Below are positions 24,054-35,548 of a stretch of DNA of 52,656 nucleotides, piece after piece; within the stretch, counting starts at the first letter, position 1; every line of letters begins with the position of its first letter. This DNA comes from Jaapia argillacea MUCL 33604. Lineage: Eukaryota; Basidiomycota; Agaricomycetes; Jaapiales; Jaapiaceae. The translations under genes and the position numbers were made by a program. The notes beneath the pieces are model-generated. The model saw nothing but the letters and a program-made list of their open reading frames with translations. It searched no databases and had not been told where the DNA came from. The stretch lies in the NCBI GenBank assembly GCA_000697665.1, contig KL197716.1, positions 1-52,656 of the forward strand. Direction: 5' to 3'.

Positions 24054-24943
24054 GGGGATTGGGGGATGAAAGGTATCATCATCAAATCGTTTATGTTTTC
24101 ATTTATTGCTGTCGCAACTCTCTGGGACAATGAAAGGATCACTGTCCATACATAACTCATTCATCACTTTTTCTATTTCTTGTCCTTATTTGTCGCTGTA
24201 CCCGTGTTGTATTGCTATTGTTCCTCGCACAATCCTCTCTCAATCAATCAATCATCCGTTTTGTCGTCTTGTTTCCTCGTGTCGAGGGCTGTGCGTTGAC
24301 AGAAGGGGAAGCTGAACGGTGATCGCCAAAGGGGATGGAAGCCGTATGGGAACTTCGTTCGCTGGCTTCGAAGTTCTAAGCTCTATCACAAGCCCCTTGG
24401 CCATGAGATGAGAACAACCATCCATTTTGGAGAAAGGGACAGGCACAGCAGAGGCATAACCTCGCCGAGCTGTGCGGAATCCGTATCTCGGGCCTGAGCT
24501 GCCTCCAGCCCAGAGGTGTCAGCGACATCCGAGTGGCTATGATCGACGAATGGTCATTGCACCTGATATAGCCGAGGCCACCGCAATCTACAGCCCATAG
24601 GCCCCCAACCGGTTACGGGCAAGGACAAAGCAGCTCAATAACATCGCGAGAACCTCGAAACAACGGCGCAGCAGAATAAAAACAGACGGTTACACCTGGA
24701 CGACGAGGGAGACAACATTTTTGTCCAAGAACATAAGAAGAAGGGCGTGGGAAAACGAACCTCTCAACACTGTCTTGGACGACAACAGCCTTTCTGCTCC
24801 ACTCATTAGCCGCCGACTTGCGCAGCCTCATCTCTATCACAAACAGCACTGGTCTCTCGTTTCTCCCCTTTCCTTTTTAACTGCTGTCCACGAGAATTCG
24901 ATTCTTTTTCCTTTCGCCCGCTTGACGAGCCGACTTATTTGGG
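24054..24943. other. Intergenic region
   Basis: This holds the 3' flank of the 686-aa gene and the upstream region of tvp38. Short ORFs only; a C/T-rich stretch just before 24944 fits a transcription start and leader. Confidence 0.35.
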
Positions 24944-27309
24944 ATGGCCACACCGTATCAGGCATACCGTGCACCAGCATCAAACTCGTATCCGCCAGCA
25001 CCTACATATGGTTACAATGGCCCAGTACAACAGCCACGCAAGAACGAACCTCTAGCCAGAGATATCTCTCGCACTCCGAGTCCAACACCCAGCGAACTGA
25101 AAGAGCTGGAAAAGTCGGGTCCTTTCGATTGGGAGAAATGGAGTGATTGGAGGTTTTGGATACGAAAGGAGTGGTTATGTACGTCCTATTGCTCGTCTTT
25201 GAACCCTTGGTCGCTGGAATACTAATCACTCTACTTTGACATTTCCATCGATCATACAGGGTACTATGTTGCCTTTGTTATCATAGTCGTCTTGGTCGCT
25301 CTTATGACCATTTATCACACCCAAATTGTACACTGGCTAGAGCCTGTCGCCAATTGGATGAAAGAGTGAGTAAAATTTCACCACTTCCATGGGGTAATTG
25401 GGAACGATGGGTGTCTTGGCCAACGTAACCATCTTGGCCTTCCGGAAGTCCCGATATCTGTTCAAGTTCTCACTCCACTTACCCGCTGGGTTCCTCGCAT
25501 ACACCTGCTAATATCTTCGCTTTCTAGCCTCAAATTTGGATGGCTTATTCCAATCGGCATTTTCTTTATTATTTCCTTCCCTCCAGTACGCCATATCCTT
25601 AAGTACCTCTGCTTACTTTCCCTGACCATCCTTGGCCTATAGCTGTTCGGACACGAAATTTTAGCGGTACTATGTGGTTTGGTCTGGGGCTTATGGATTG
25701 GGTTTGCCATTGTTGCAGCTGGTACCTTCGTGGGTGAGATTGGCAATTTCTAGTACGTTTTCCTTTTGCCCATATTCTTGAAGAGTATTCATGGTGTCTA
25801 ATAGCGCCTTCAAGTATTGTTGTCGCGCTCGAGGAGAGAAGCTTGAAAAAACCGAGATATCTTATGCTTGCCTAGCGAGAGTTGTTCGTGACGGTGGCTT
25901 CAAGATTGCGTTAATTGCGCGTCTGAGTGCCATACCTGGCCATTGTCCGTCTTTTCTCACCTTTCTACCATCCAATCCATACTGACTCGTTTCCCCGCCA
26001 GTCACAACCGCCGTTTTCTCGACCTGCGGCATGGGGATCATCGTCTTCGCCATCGCCTGTATCCTATCTCTCCCCAAACAGTTCATCACCGTATATCTTG
26101 GGGTCATCTTGGAGCAGTCAGAAACCGGTCAGTCCCATTCACCATCAATGTCATTGAATCAATGACCAATTCGGTCGTTAGGCGCGGTAAGCACCAAGAC
26201 GAGGATCATCAACTATTCTGTCGTCGCTATCACTACCCTCATCACCTTTGTGGCCATGTGGTACATTTATCGTGAGATGGGATTGGTGAAAGGAGACGTT
26301 ATCTACGCGCGGCGTAAGGCTCGGTAAGTGGTTTTCAACACGAATCTTTTACAATGCTGAATTTTCCGACCCTCGCAGTCAAGAGAAACTGGGCCGCGCC
26401 CCAATGGTGACCCCCTATGGTAACCCCAGCTTTGCTTCGACGACGGAGGTCCCTTTCAACCCATCCAGCTCTGAGTCAGATTTAGAAACAGGTGATTCCT
26501 ATACCGACCCATCATTTCAGAAATGGGATAAGAATGGTCGTGCCATAGGATACACTGGCGACCCACGTCTATATGCGCCTCAGCCACAACGCGCACCTGC
26601 TCGAATTCCAGCTTACAAGACTCCTGAGCCACGCTACTCGGAGGAGGACGATGCTGCGTATGGTGGTATGGCGTATCCTATGAATGAGCGGAATCCGGAG
26701 GGACGCCTACCGCTGAGGCAGGGGAGTGACGAATGGGATTCGAGTCACCAGTCCAGCGATAGTAGTAGTCCTGCAAACGGGCAGCCGACTCGTCGGGTGG
26801 CGTCACCTCCAGGGCTCGTCCTTCGTGATCCGTTTGAAAGCACAGAGACGCTCCATGGGGTTCCTCAACAGCAGTCTCAGCCCCCCTTATCGTCGTCACC
26901 GCAGCCAGCACCTATTCCACCACCACCGCGACACCAACCCGCTCCTCTTAATATACACCGTCCCAACCCCGCTTCTCCCAATCATTCACATCCCACATCA
27001 CCGGCTACTGCCACTCCTACACAAACACAATACTTGAATTACCATTCTTCCATCAATGACTCGCTAGGATCGGGTCCACTCCCTACACCAACAGGGTTAG
27101 GTGGTGCATCTCGCCCGCAGAATCCTCCTCCGACCGCACCTCAGTACTCTCACGCACTTGACGGCAGTGATGATTCGTTCTACTCTGCAGGTGGACACTC
27201 GAGGAATGCGACTGAACCATCACGGCCACTTAAATCTGCGCCTCCTCAAGCGCGGACATTCTCGCCGCCCCCGCCGAGTTACCGTTCTGCCAATGGTCCT
27301 TTACGCTGA
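24944..27309 (+). CDS. tvp38: Golgi membrane protein Tvp38 (DedA/VTT family)
   Basis: Eight exons (24944..25178, 25260..25365, 25528..25585, 25643..25751, 25805..25944, 26002..26127, 26181..26323, 26379..27309) give 615 aa. A cytosolic Pro-rich N-terminus leads to WSDWRFWIRKEWL and the first helix YYVAFVIIVVLVALM. The VTT core follows: LKFGWLIPIGIFFIISFPPL, FGHEILAVLCGLVWGLWIGF, GEIGNFYAFKYCCRARGEK and, later, RLSAIPGH FTTAVFSTCGM. Tvp38 is a Golgi/vesicle protein related to lipid scramblases of the VTT group. The last exon, about 310 codons of P/S/Q-rich sequence, is a long disordered tail well beyond yeast Tvp38 length. The start is fixed by the MATPYQAYRAP leader in frame with the core. 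Confidence 0.92.
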
Positions 27310-27750
27310 GGATCGGATCCTTTCTTTCTTGGGGCGTCTCGAGCCGTTTTACACATGTGTCGATGTAGTTTATCTTATGCTACTGGTCTACCCCACTTTT
27401 CTTTATATCAGATTTTCCTTGTACCATCTGTAATTCCCGTTGACGGACATTATGAAATCTAGTGCTGCAGGGAGCTGTATACGAGGCGGGGGGTGGCTGC
27501 AACGCGACTTGGGTGATAAGAGCTTAGCGGGATGAGGAGCGGTATACGGCGTCGGCAAGAAGGTCAAACCGTGAGATACATCGCAGGGAATGTGGATGCC
27601 GACAAGGTTATCGACGGCTCGAGCGGAGAATGCGCAGCAGGTTGATATCGCCCCTTGGACCTCCTCAACGATACCTTGAATCCCGCGCAACACATCCAGT
27701 GTATCCTTGAAAGGTCAACGAAGAAACCGGGACATTGAGCGCTCAGAAGA
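27310..27750. other. Intergenic region before the MADS-box gene
   Basis: This holds the tvp38 3' flank and the MADS-gene promoter. No convincing ORF is present; a minus-strand frame of 96 codons overlaps only these flanks and lacks motifs. Confidence 0.3.
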
Positions 27751-29834
27751 ATGGGAAGGAGAAAGATTGAGATCAAACCGATTACGGTACGTATCTGCCT
27801 ACCCCCTAAGGGGCTTCCTCCCTCCAATCCGGGCTCGTTGCTCTATCCCTCCAAACGTCGCTTACGAGCATGAATTGAAATGGTGGTTGTAGCAAGAGCG
27901 TAATAGGTCGGTCACTTTTCTGAAAGTGGGTGGTCGTCCTATTTTTGATGCAAGAAAAGTCTTGGCAAACTGACCTTTTTTTATCTATCTGTCGTTGCTG
28001 TCCGCCATCGCCATCGCCTCAACCTCGCGCCTTCCAGAGGAAAAACGGTTTATTGAAGAAGGCATATGAGTTGGGAGTCCTCTGCTCGATTGACATCGCC
28101 GTCATCATCTTTGGTGAGCCTGGCATTGTTCTGCTGTTGCTCGTCCGAACTTACGCCGTTGTCGTCGTTGCAGAGGAGCGTCCAGGGCACAATGAAAAGT
28201 GCTACGAGTATTGCTCTGGGGACATTCGAAGCGTCATTGAACATCAACTGAGGGTATGTTTTCACGTCCCCCGCCATCCCCACAAACCTCATCTAGCTTC
28301 CAGTTTAATGGAGATCGAGACAGTCGCGGACCTCAAGACTTTGGTGCCGACAAGATGGACGACGATGACGATGACGACGAGGACGACGAAGATTCCGTTC
28401 CTGTAAAGTCCAAGAAAGCAAAGGCTACTCAGAAGGCGAAATCCACTGGCGGAACAAAGCGGACGATGTCGACGAGGAGAATCACGAGCAAGGCGGATGG
28501 TGACGCTGAAGTGAGTCGCCATTAGCGAGACGTCGTTCATCACAGAAAGCTGACGGAATTTATAGCCCGAGTATCGTCCAATGACCATCCCCGCAGCACC
28601 TTTGCAGCAGCTGCGGGCCGCTGCTTCATCGATGTCACGCAGTTCTTCAATCCCAACTTCTGGAGAGCGTGATACCCCTGCTCGTCCGCAGAAGAAACAG
28701 CGAATGGAGCACATAAATGGAGACGGAGCTGCAGCAGGCTCCTCCGACGAGCGGAATGGATCACAATCTCATATTTCACAACATTCTCCTCCGAACTCCA
28801 GCCCAGATAATCAGCAAATGATATCTCCGTATCGCTTGGGTCCCATCGGTGTTGAATACGACGTCCTCTCACAAGCAATGTTTAGGCAACACCCTCAGGC
28901 ACACCAGGACCAATACCCTCCGCCTCCAGTTCCACCTCCTCATTTCTATCAAGTTCCTTACGGAAATCCGCCCCCTCCTCCACACGGTCTACCAACCGAT
29001 TCATCTCCTCTCCCACCTTTCTTCGATTTCTCCCGCCTCCCTCCTGGGATACCGATGCCGCCTCCCCCGCATTGGTATTCTCCACCTCCGCAACACCATG
29101 ATGGATCCCCGATACAGTTCCCTGGACCACCGTATCAACAAGGCCCCTCACAAGACGAATCTCGGTCTTTCAGCTGGCCAGTTCATCAGCAGTATCAGGC
29201 ACCGTCTCAGCCACACCATTCAGGTATGTTTTATATCCTTCGTTACGACCGCTTTTGACGAATGCGCAACTCTAATCGAACAGAACCGAATGGTCATGAC
29301 GCTCACTGGCTCGCATACCTATCCTCCCTTGCACCCCCTCCTCCAGCTCCACACTCTGGTACAAATTCCAGTCCTGAGCATTCTCTTGGTGATTTATCGC
29401 CACCACCACCGGTGTCCCAACTCACGTCACAGCGGCGAGCATCATCGAGTTCCACTTCTACTCAGGATCGAGGTCGACCGAAACCACAGAAGACCTCTGG
29501 GGCTTCCGTGCACAAGGAAAGCCAAGCTTCCTCTGGATCTCCGTCGAGACAGTCGAAATCTACAGCTGCCGCGAATATTCCCTCCGACCCACCTTCCTCC
29601 GCTCCACGCTCTCCTATTGTGGATCATCCGGGATCTACAGACGGGGCCGACACGACAATTGAGAAGGGATTCGTTGACGCTCTTTTTGAAGAGCTAGCCA
29701 AAGCGGAAGACGCGGTTACTGCGAATATGGGTGTTACGATAGTTGAAGATGGACCTAATGTTGTTGGCGAGAATGATATCGTCGGAGACGGAGACGGTGG
29801 GGACCAGGATGCTGGTATGCAAGTTGATGCATAG
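27751..29834 (+). CDS. MADS-box transcription factor, MEF2/Rlm1-type
   Basis: Seven exons (27751..27786, 27893..27925, 28038..28113, 28174..28253, 28304..28510, 28566..29223, 29284..29834) give 546 aa. The MADS domain is assembled from four exons: MGRRKIEIKPIT, QERNRSVTFLK, RKNGLLKKAYELGVLCSIDI with AVIIF, then EERPGHNEKCYEYCSGDIRS. The MGRRKIEI start and KRKNGLLKKAYELGVLC core place it in the MEF2-like class with yeast Rlm1 and Smp1. An acidic run DDDDDDDEDDED follows at about 85-100, then a long P/H/S-rich tail. Rlm1 acts downstream of the cell-wall-integrity MAP kinase; such a role here is inferred. The first two exons encode only 12 and 11 residues. Confidence 0.92.
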
Positions 29835-30032
29835 TTCCTTCGGTGCGATCATAGATTGGACATTTCATATCTTCTACTCAGCGATCTTTATTCATACTTC
29901 TTAGTTGGATCTCTTCACCGTGAATATGGACACTCATTGAATGTTTGGAATAAAAATACAATGCAATGCTGGAGTGGCTCTTGCTCTTCTTCTCAATCAT
30001 CCTCCGAACACCCGGAATTTATGTCTCCCATG

Positions 30033-30615
30033 CTACGCGCCAATATCTTCGTCATTCCCAGGTGCTCCTCCACCTTCGTATCCACGGTCCCTAGCATCCC
30101 TATACCTCGACCCCAAGGCTTCTTCTGCCTGCCCTCGACCTTCAAGAGTGGTCGTACCATAAGGATTCAAACCTGAGCTCTGTTCCTTTCCCTGTTCACG
30201 TTCAAACTGTCGCCTTGAGCCAAGGTCTTGACCTTGCATCGCGTCCTGAGTCTGATCTTCTGGCCCGCTCATGACTGATTGATCGACTAGGTTGGGGCCG
30301 GCTTGGGACGCTTTCTCGGATTGACCGCGTTGAGATGGTTTGGAGAAGGCGTCCCTTGTAGAACCGTACCCTCCAGAAGAGGTTGCTCAAGTAGCCGTAA
30401 ACGCAACGTCAGGGCTGACGCGCGATGAGCAACTCACAATCGTTAGCTGGGGGATAGTTCCCAGTTCGGTATTCCTCTGATCCGGGAGCATTGGCCTTTG
30501 TGTCAGCTGCTAGCAGGACGATAAGCAATCTGAGGTATCTCAGAGATGGTGGTGACTACGCACAATTGTTGACGAGAGAACCCTTGAATCCTGTGCTGGC
30601 GTAGTCGTCGCTCAT
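30033..30615 (-). CDS. Small hydrophilic, disordered protein (152 aa)
   Basis: Exons complement(30033..30370, 30438..30506, 30564..30615) give 152 aa: MSDDYASTGFKGSLVNN, SDTKANAPGSEEYRTGNYPP, then WYGSTRDAFSKPSQRGQSEK and a tail rich in G, Q, E, R and D ending GGAPGNDEDIGA. There are no membrane segments and almost no bulky hydrophobic residues, so it resembles hydrophilin or stress-type proteins, though no family can be named. It is convergent with the MADS-box gene, with 198 bp between the stop codons. Confidence 0.65.
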
Positions 30616-31410
30616 AATGGATTGTTGTAATGGGGTGAATATAGGTGGATTTATGGAGGATTTTGCATTGACGCTGGTCTTTATATCGTTGAGGATGTAG
30701 AAATGACGTCGTTGGGTGGAGAGGACGGGATCATGTCCCAGCAAGGAAGTGAAGTGAGGTTGCCTTTCTCCTGATCCACTGAATTTCAGACTTCAAGTAC
30801 GAGCGAACAAGATGTTTGGGACATTCGACAAAACTATCTATTTCTGCGGTCTTGCAGCCCTACGACACATCTAACCGAGAAACGACGGCACTATACATTG
30901 GACAAGCGATACCAGATACACATAAACAAAACCCAAAACGACGCGGAAGGAAAAGAGTGCAGAGAAATATAACCAAATGGATGAGAGGTAGAGGTTGGAT
31001 ATAGATACAATAATGCAGGTTGATGGGGTTATGTACGATGCGAAGAAATGGAGAAGTGTATGCGGTTGTGTTTGCTATTGACTAGAGTCCGAACGAGTGA
31101 TTGGATGACGCGAGGAAGAACCCAATTGTCCCAATGAACCGCAAAGGCCCTCTTGGACGAGGAACGAGTGGATATGATGGATGCGGGAGTGTGAACAAGA
31201 CTGGTGACGGTATGTCACGGCGGCGAACTTGATGATGATGGAGAAGAGAACAAGGCTTGCGAACTGGGGTGAGCAACGCTTTGCCGGCGTCGCATGTAGT
31301 GCCCGGCGAACGAGTGATCCAAACCCACTTCACACTCCTTCCAAAAGTTCCTCTCGATGCCAATCGCCCGGTTATCCCAGAAACCCAACCCCTAGAAGAC
31401 CCCGACGTAC

Positions 31411-32336
31411 TCAATGACTTGATCTTCTAGTTCTGCCCTCCTTCGAGTTGGAGCTTCCCCAACCAGAGAACAGTTTCTTGAGGAGAGGTTGGTGGGAACC
31501 AGGCTTCTTGGTGAGGTAATTGGGAGACGAGGATGTAGTCTCATAGTATGGTTGTCGAGTAGCCGCTGAGGAAGGGATGGGCTACACATATCACAATGAG
31601 ACTATGGCCCACCGAAGATCAACGATGCTGGACTTACAATGATTTCAACGCGACCATGGCGGACGATTGCCTGCTGACCCGGTTTCATCACAACAGGTTC
31701 ATATGAACCATTCGAACCATAGACTTGTACGGGACCCACTCGAGCCGAAGTCAGCGAGGGAGGTTTCGTATCCATCGAACGGCGTGTGTGATGGCGGTGG
31801 TGATGATGATGTGGCGGCTGAGTATAGACCACGGTGGGTTGGGGATTGGAGTATTGGGCGGGGTACGTAGGTTGGGGTTGAACGTAATATGTCGGAGTGG
31901 TGTGGCGAGACGATGTGTGGGTATGACGCGAGGACCGGGTGGACTGTGAGTTCGAACGGCGAGGTGAACTTGAGCGATGAGGCGGCGGAGTCGCCGTGAA
32001 AGATGTAGTGGAGGAGGAATGGGACTGGTGGTGATAAGTTCTTGAGCGGGCTGGTGGGGGTCGACCTTCGTCCCGACCGCCAGGGTGGTGCAAAGATCTC
32101 GAACGCTGCCTCTGTCCTCCACCTCCGCCCGAATAATAATGGCCCTGCTCGTATGGTCCTGGTGAATCTGTATAGAATCGATTCCTTGCCCTCTCATCCG
32201 CTTCAGAAGGGGTGAATGCGAGGGGGTTCGAGTACTTGGGTGCGGCCGATGACTGTCGGTCGACCCAGTGGGAAACGCGATTCTGCGTCTGCATGAATCG
32301 TTCATAGGCAGCTGGGGAGTAGTCGTACTCTGTCAT
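31411..32336 (-). CDS. Low-complexity hypothetical protein with C-terminal KKLFSGW motif (289 aa)
   Basis: Exons complement(31411..31581, 31638..32336). The N-terminus MTEYDYSPAAYERFMQTQNR is followed by a Ser/Arg/His/Pro-rich middle with a run of histidines (QPPHHHHHRHH) and a more ordered block VQVYGSNGSYEPVVMKPGQQ..VRHGRVEII. Reading through the donor gives a nonsense tail. Using GTAAGT at 31637 and the TAG acceptor at 31582 continues in frame to YYETTSSSPNYLTKKPG and LLKKLFSGWGSS and a TGA at 31411. The recovered tail supports the intron. There are no known domains; similar proteins are probably common in basidiomycetes. Confidence 0.65.
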
Positions 32337-35300
32337 AGTGATTGATGTGGGAGATGAGTCGAGTGAGGACGATGATATGGGTGTCTAAATGATGAGCGAG
32401 GATGCAGGTCGAGTTGAAGAGGCGATGGACGATGTGGCGTTATTACGCAAAATGACGGAGATGAGAAAGGATGATGGTCGGGTAGATATTATGTATAAAC
32501 GATACGGGTTGGCAAGTGGTAGTGGCGAGCCGCGTACGTGGATAGTGGACCTCTAGGGACCAACTGGATGGATGCGCAAGGTCGGAGATGATCTATATGA
32601 AGGAGTCTACAATAAGGCGACTCGACCGAGATGGCGAAGCTCAGATTGGAATGATATTGATATTGATTCGGATGCGAGATGATATGGAACACGATCAAAG
32701 TTCTAGCTGGCAGCCGGGCAAAAGGTCCTTTATATGTGTAGGTTCCTGATGGATGTATCGATAAAGATACCAGGATTTTGAGGGAGGCAGAGAACAGGTA
32801 GCAGGAGGAATAGAGTATAAAGTGTAGTAGGGTATTGCAGGGTATCCGCTCGTCTTCACACCTCTTTTTTCGTGGCTTTATGGGCGCCTCAAGGCAGGAG
32901 CACACGTCTCGGAATGAGATGAACGCTGAGTTTAAATTTGATTCCGAGCCGAAATCCGTCCAAATAGGGACCGGTCTATGCGGAGTGGCTGCTGTTCTTG
33001 TTCCCTCTCCAGCTCCTTGCATAGACAAATCCAGCTAGTCTTACGATCTATCTGAACTCTCCCCAACCTCCCTGCATTCTCCATCAACATCTCCCCTTTG
33101 TCTCCTCAGTCACCAGATCCTGGCAATGTCGTCAAACAAGGCTGGACTCTTTCCTTCTCCTCGAAATAGCTCTGTTCTCACTCCTGCGACTGCGCACGAC
33201 CGGTTTCTCCTCGCTGCGGGTCCCTACGGCTAGGGATCTCTCGGATTTCATCGTCACAGCTGAACGTTCAGCCATTCTCCGGAATTGCCTCTCATCAGAG
33301 CAATCACCTCGCAATCACCGGCTCGGTGCAAGGCTCTGTCCGACGTCGCTCTGTGATATTCGACGTCATAAGATTTGACCAACATAAGCTCGTGAGCTCG
33401 TGCCTTAGGCAATCAAACTCCCTTAGACGCCTCTAGACTCTATTGATCAAACTTGCATCATCTCTTGGATTATTACCATCGTCTCCATAGCCGAAGACAC
33501 TGGACATCTTGGTGTACTGCTAGTGTCCAGCACGCCATGCAATCGCCTTCTCTCTCCCTGAACGTCATATCTCGTCCGACGATATGGTCGACAGGAAACC
33601 GTTCCGAATGTTCCATCATCTGCCTTTCATTTCGTGTTCTCGGCCAGGTCCCGACCGTGCATAGCCGCTACATGCTCCTGCGCAGACTGATTATCCTCTG
33701 CTCCGGGCTCCATCATCAACGAATAATCACTCCATGAGTCGATGCTCCGCACATATGATATGATATACCTTTAGACTCTTTCATCCGCAGTGACTCCGCC
33801 GGGGCTCAGCACCATTCGTCCAGTTCATCTTCATCGCATGGCACATCAGATGGCCCTCGAACTCACGCTCATCAAATCCTCCGGGTCGAATGGTCCACAC
33901 AAAATCACAAGTCGTCTTTGACCTAGCGCTTAATCACGATACACCGCTTCGCAGCTATTGCAAAGAAAATATTCCTCCGTCGCTGTACATCATCTTTCCA
34001 AGCCATTCGCTACCCGCTACACACAAGCCTGGCATTCGCAATCTGGTCCTCGAGCAGTGCGCGCAGTCGCCTTCCTACTGTGCCCTCAGACGTCTTCCCT
34101 GGGGCATAATCCGAGCGCTCCTGTACGGCTTGATAATCTGATATGCTGATCCGCTGCTGTTCATGATCGGAAGATCATTCCGTGTATGGGCGCATGGCAG
34201 ATGAGGAATTTGGAGCCCTGGCTATGGAAACTATGGGCGTCTCTTTCGCTTGGAGTGATTGGCGCTGTGGGGGTTTCCGAGGCTTCGGGGTGGGCTTGGA
34301 AGCAGAGGAACGCAGCCTCCATTAATTATAACGGTTGACGCTCGAGCTGAGGATCTTCATGATCGCGCTGATGCTCTGTCATTCTTACTTAGGTGAGTAT
34401 ACGGGCGTTAACGTTTTGTTTTGGGATTTGGGCGCTTATTCTCCGCTTTCCGCATCGCAGGATCCAACACAGGCAAATTTGATGCCCAAGTAGCTGTGAT
34501 CTCACTTCGTCGGCCATCAAATTTATACACTCTAATCGTATCCCTTATATGACCCCACGTCGTATTCGTACCTGGATGAACTTTGCTGTCCGACAATGCA
34601 GCCTTTGCCACTTTTATATCTGTATATCTGTCTCTTCCGTTGTTATGTTGTTCTCAATGGCACGGTAGTACAGGGGCTCCTATCTTTTGCCTTTCTCAGC
34701 CCTCCATCGATCCCTTGTCGCCCGACTTGTTTCCTCATTCACTTCTTGAGGTAGACTTACAGACTCGCTATCGTGTGTTCATTTTTTGATGTCTCCCTAG
34801 GAGTCATTGGGCGCTTATTCTGGCTTCGTCATCCATTCTAGATCGGCATGTCTTTTCTACATGAACTCAATAGCTTGCGTCCGCACGAAGGTCGCTCATC
34901 TGTAGCTCTAATCATCTCGTACCCTCCACCTGCGATCAGCCGCCGCGTTGGTGGGTTGGACCAGTGGAGGTATCTCCAGAGTACGCTTGGCCGACATGGC
35001 TCACTTCACCCTCGCAGTGTTTGGGCCATTCCAGTATGTTCTCAATTGCCTATCCAGTACGTATCTCGTGGTCGAGGTGGATATCTGGAAGCACCCACCT
35101 GATACAAACGGCCAAAGACTCTTCCGCGGAAGGTTCCCATTTTCGCCACTTAGCACTCGGCCGAAGTCTCACTGGGAGGGTTCACCACTATTTCCACTCT
35201 TGAAGCACCTAAATAATGTCTCCCTTGCTCCAGTGGGTAGAGTGACCTGTGCATGAGTCTCGAAGGGGCGATTTGCTTGGCAAGTCGGCATTTGTGCGAT

Positions 35301-35548
35301 CTTGGCGTCCGCGTTACCTCCGTAAATGGCACTCGTGCATCGGATTACAAACTGGGCATCGAACCTACTGACTGCCAAGATAGTCTCTCCGACGTCGTCG
35401 TTGAACTCGAATTGCGTTGGACCAGCCCCGAGCTAATTGGTATCAGCCCAGGCGACGAGTATGTCGGACACGTACTTGGCGAAATCCTTGATAAAGTCTT
35501 GACGAAGCTTGAGCCTTCAGCTCAAACTCATTCCTTGCACCGCCCAAG
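32337..35548. other. Long region without a confident gene
   Basis: The first 500 bases are the upstream region of the 289-aa gene. From 33126 a short plus-strand frame (MSSNKAGLFPSPRNSS..) ends after about 35 codons, and from 34190 another (MADEEFGALAMETMG..) after about 43 codons; both have coding-like composition and could be exons of a decayed or unrecognised gene, but stops intervene and splice choices are not forced. Frames at 34848-35612 lead towards the membrane protein at 35549 and might contribute an upstream exon. Nothing else is supported. Confidence 0.35.

Noticed and set aside
28849-29697. 282-codon plus-strand ORF
   Set aside because: Out-of-frame shadow of the Pro/His-rich tail of the MADS-box gene, whose exon lengths sum to whole codons in another frame.
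32489-33028. 179-codon minus-strand ORF
   Set aside because: It lies directly upstream of the 289-aa gene on the same strand, is rich in His/Ser/Tyr and has no recognisable motif; most likely leader and promoter sequence.
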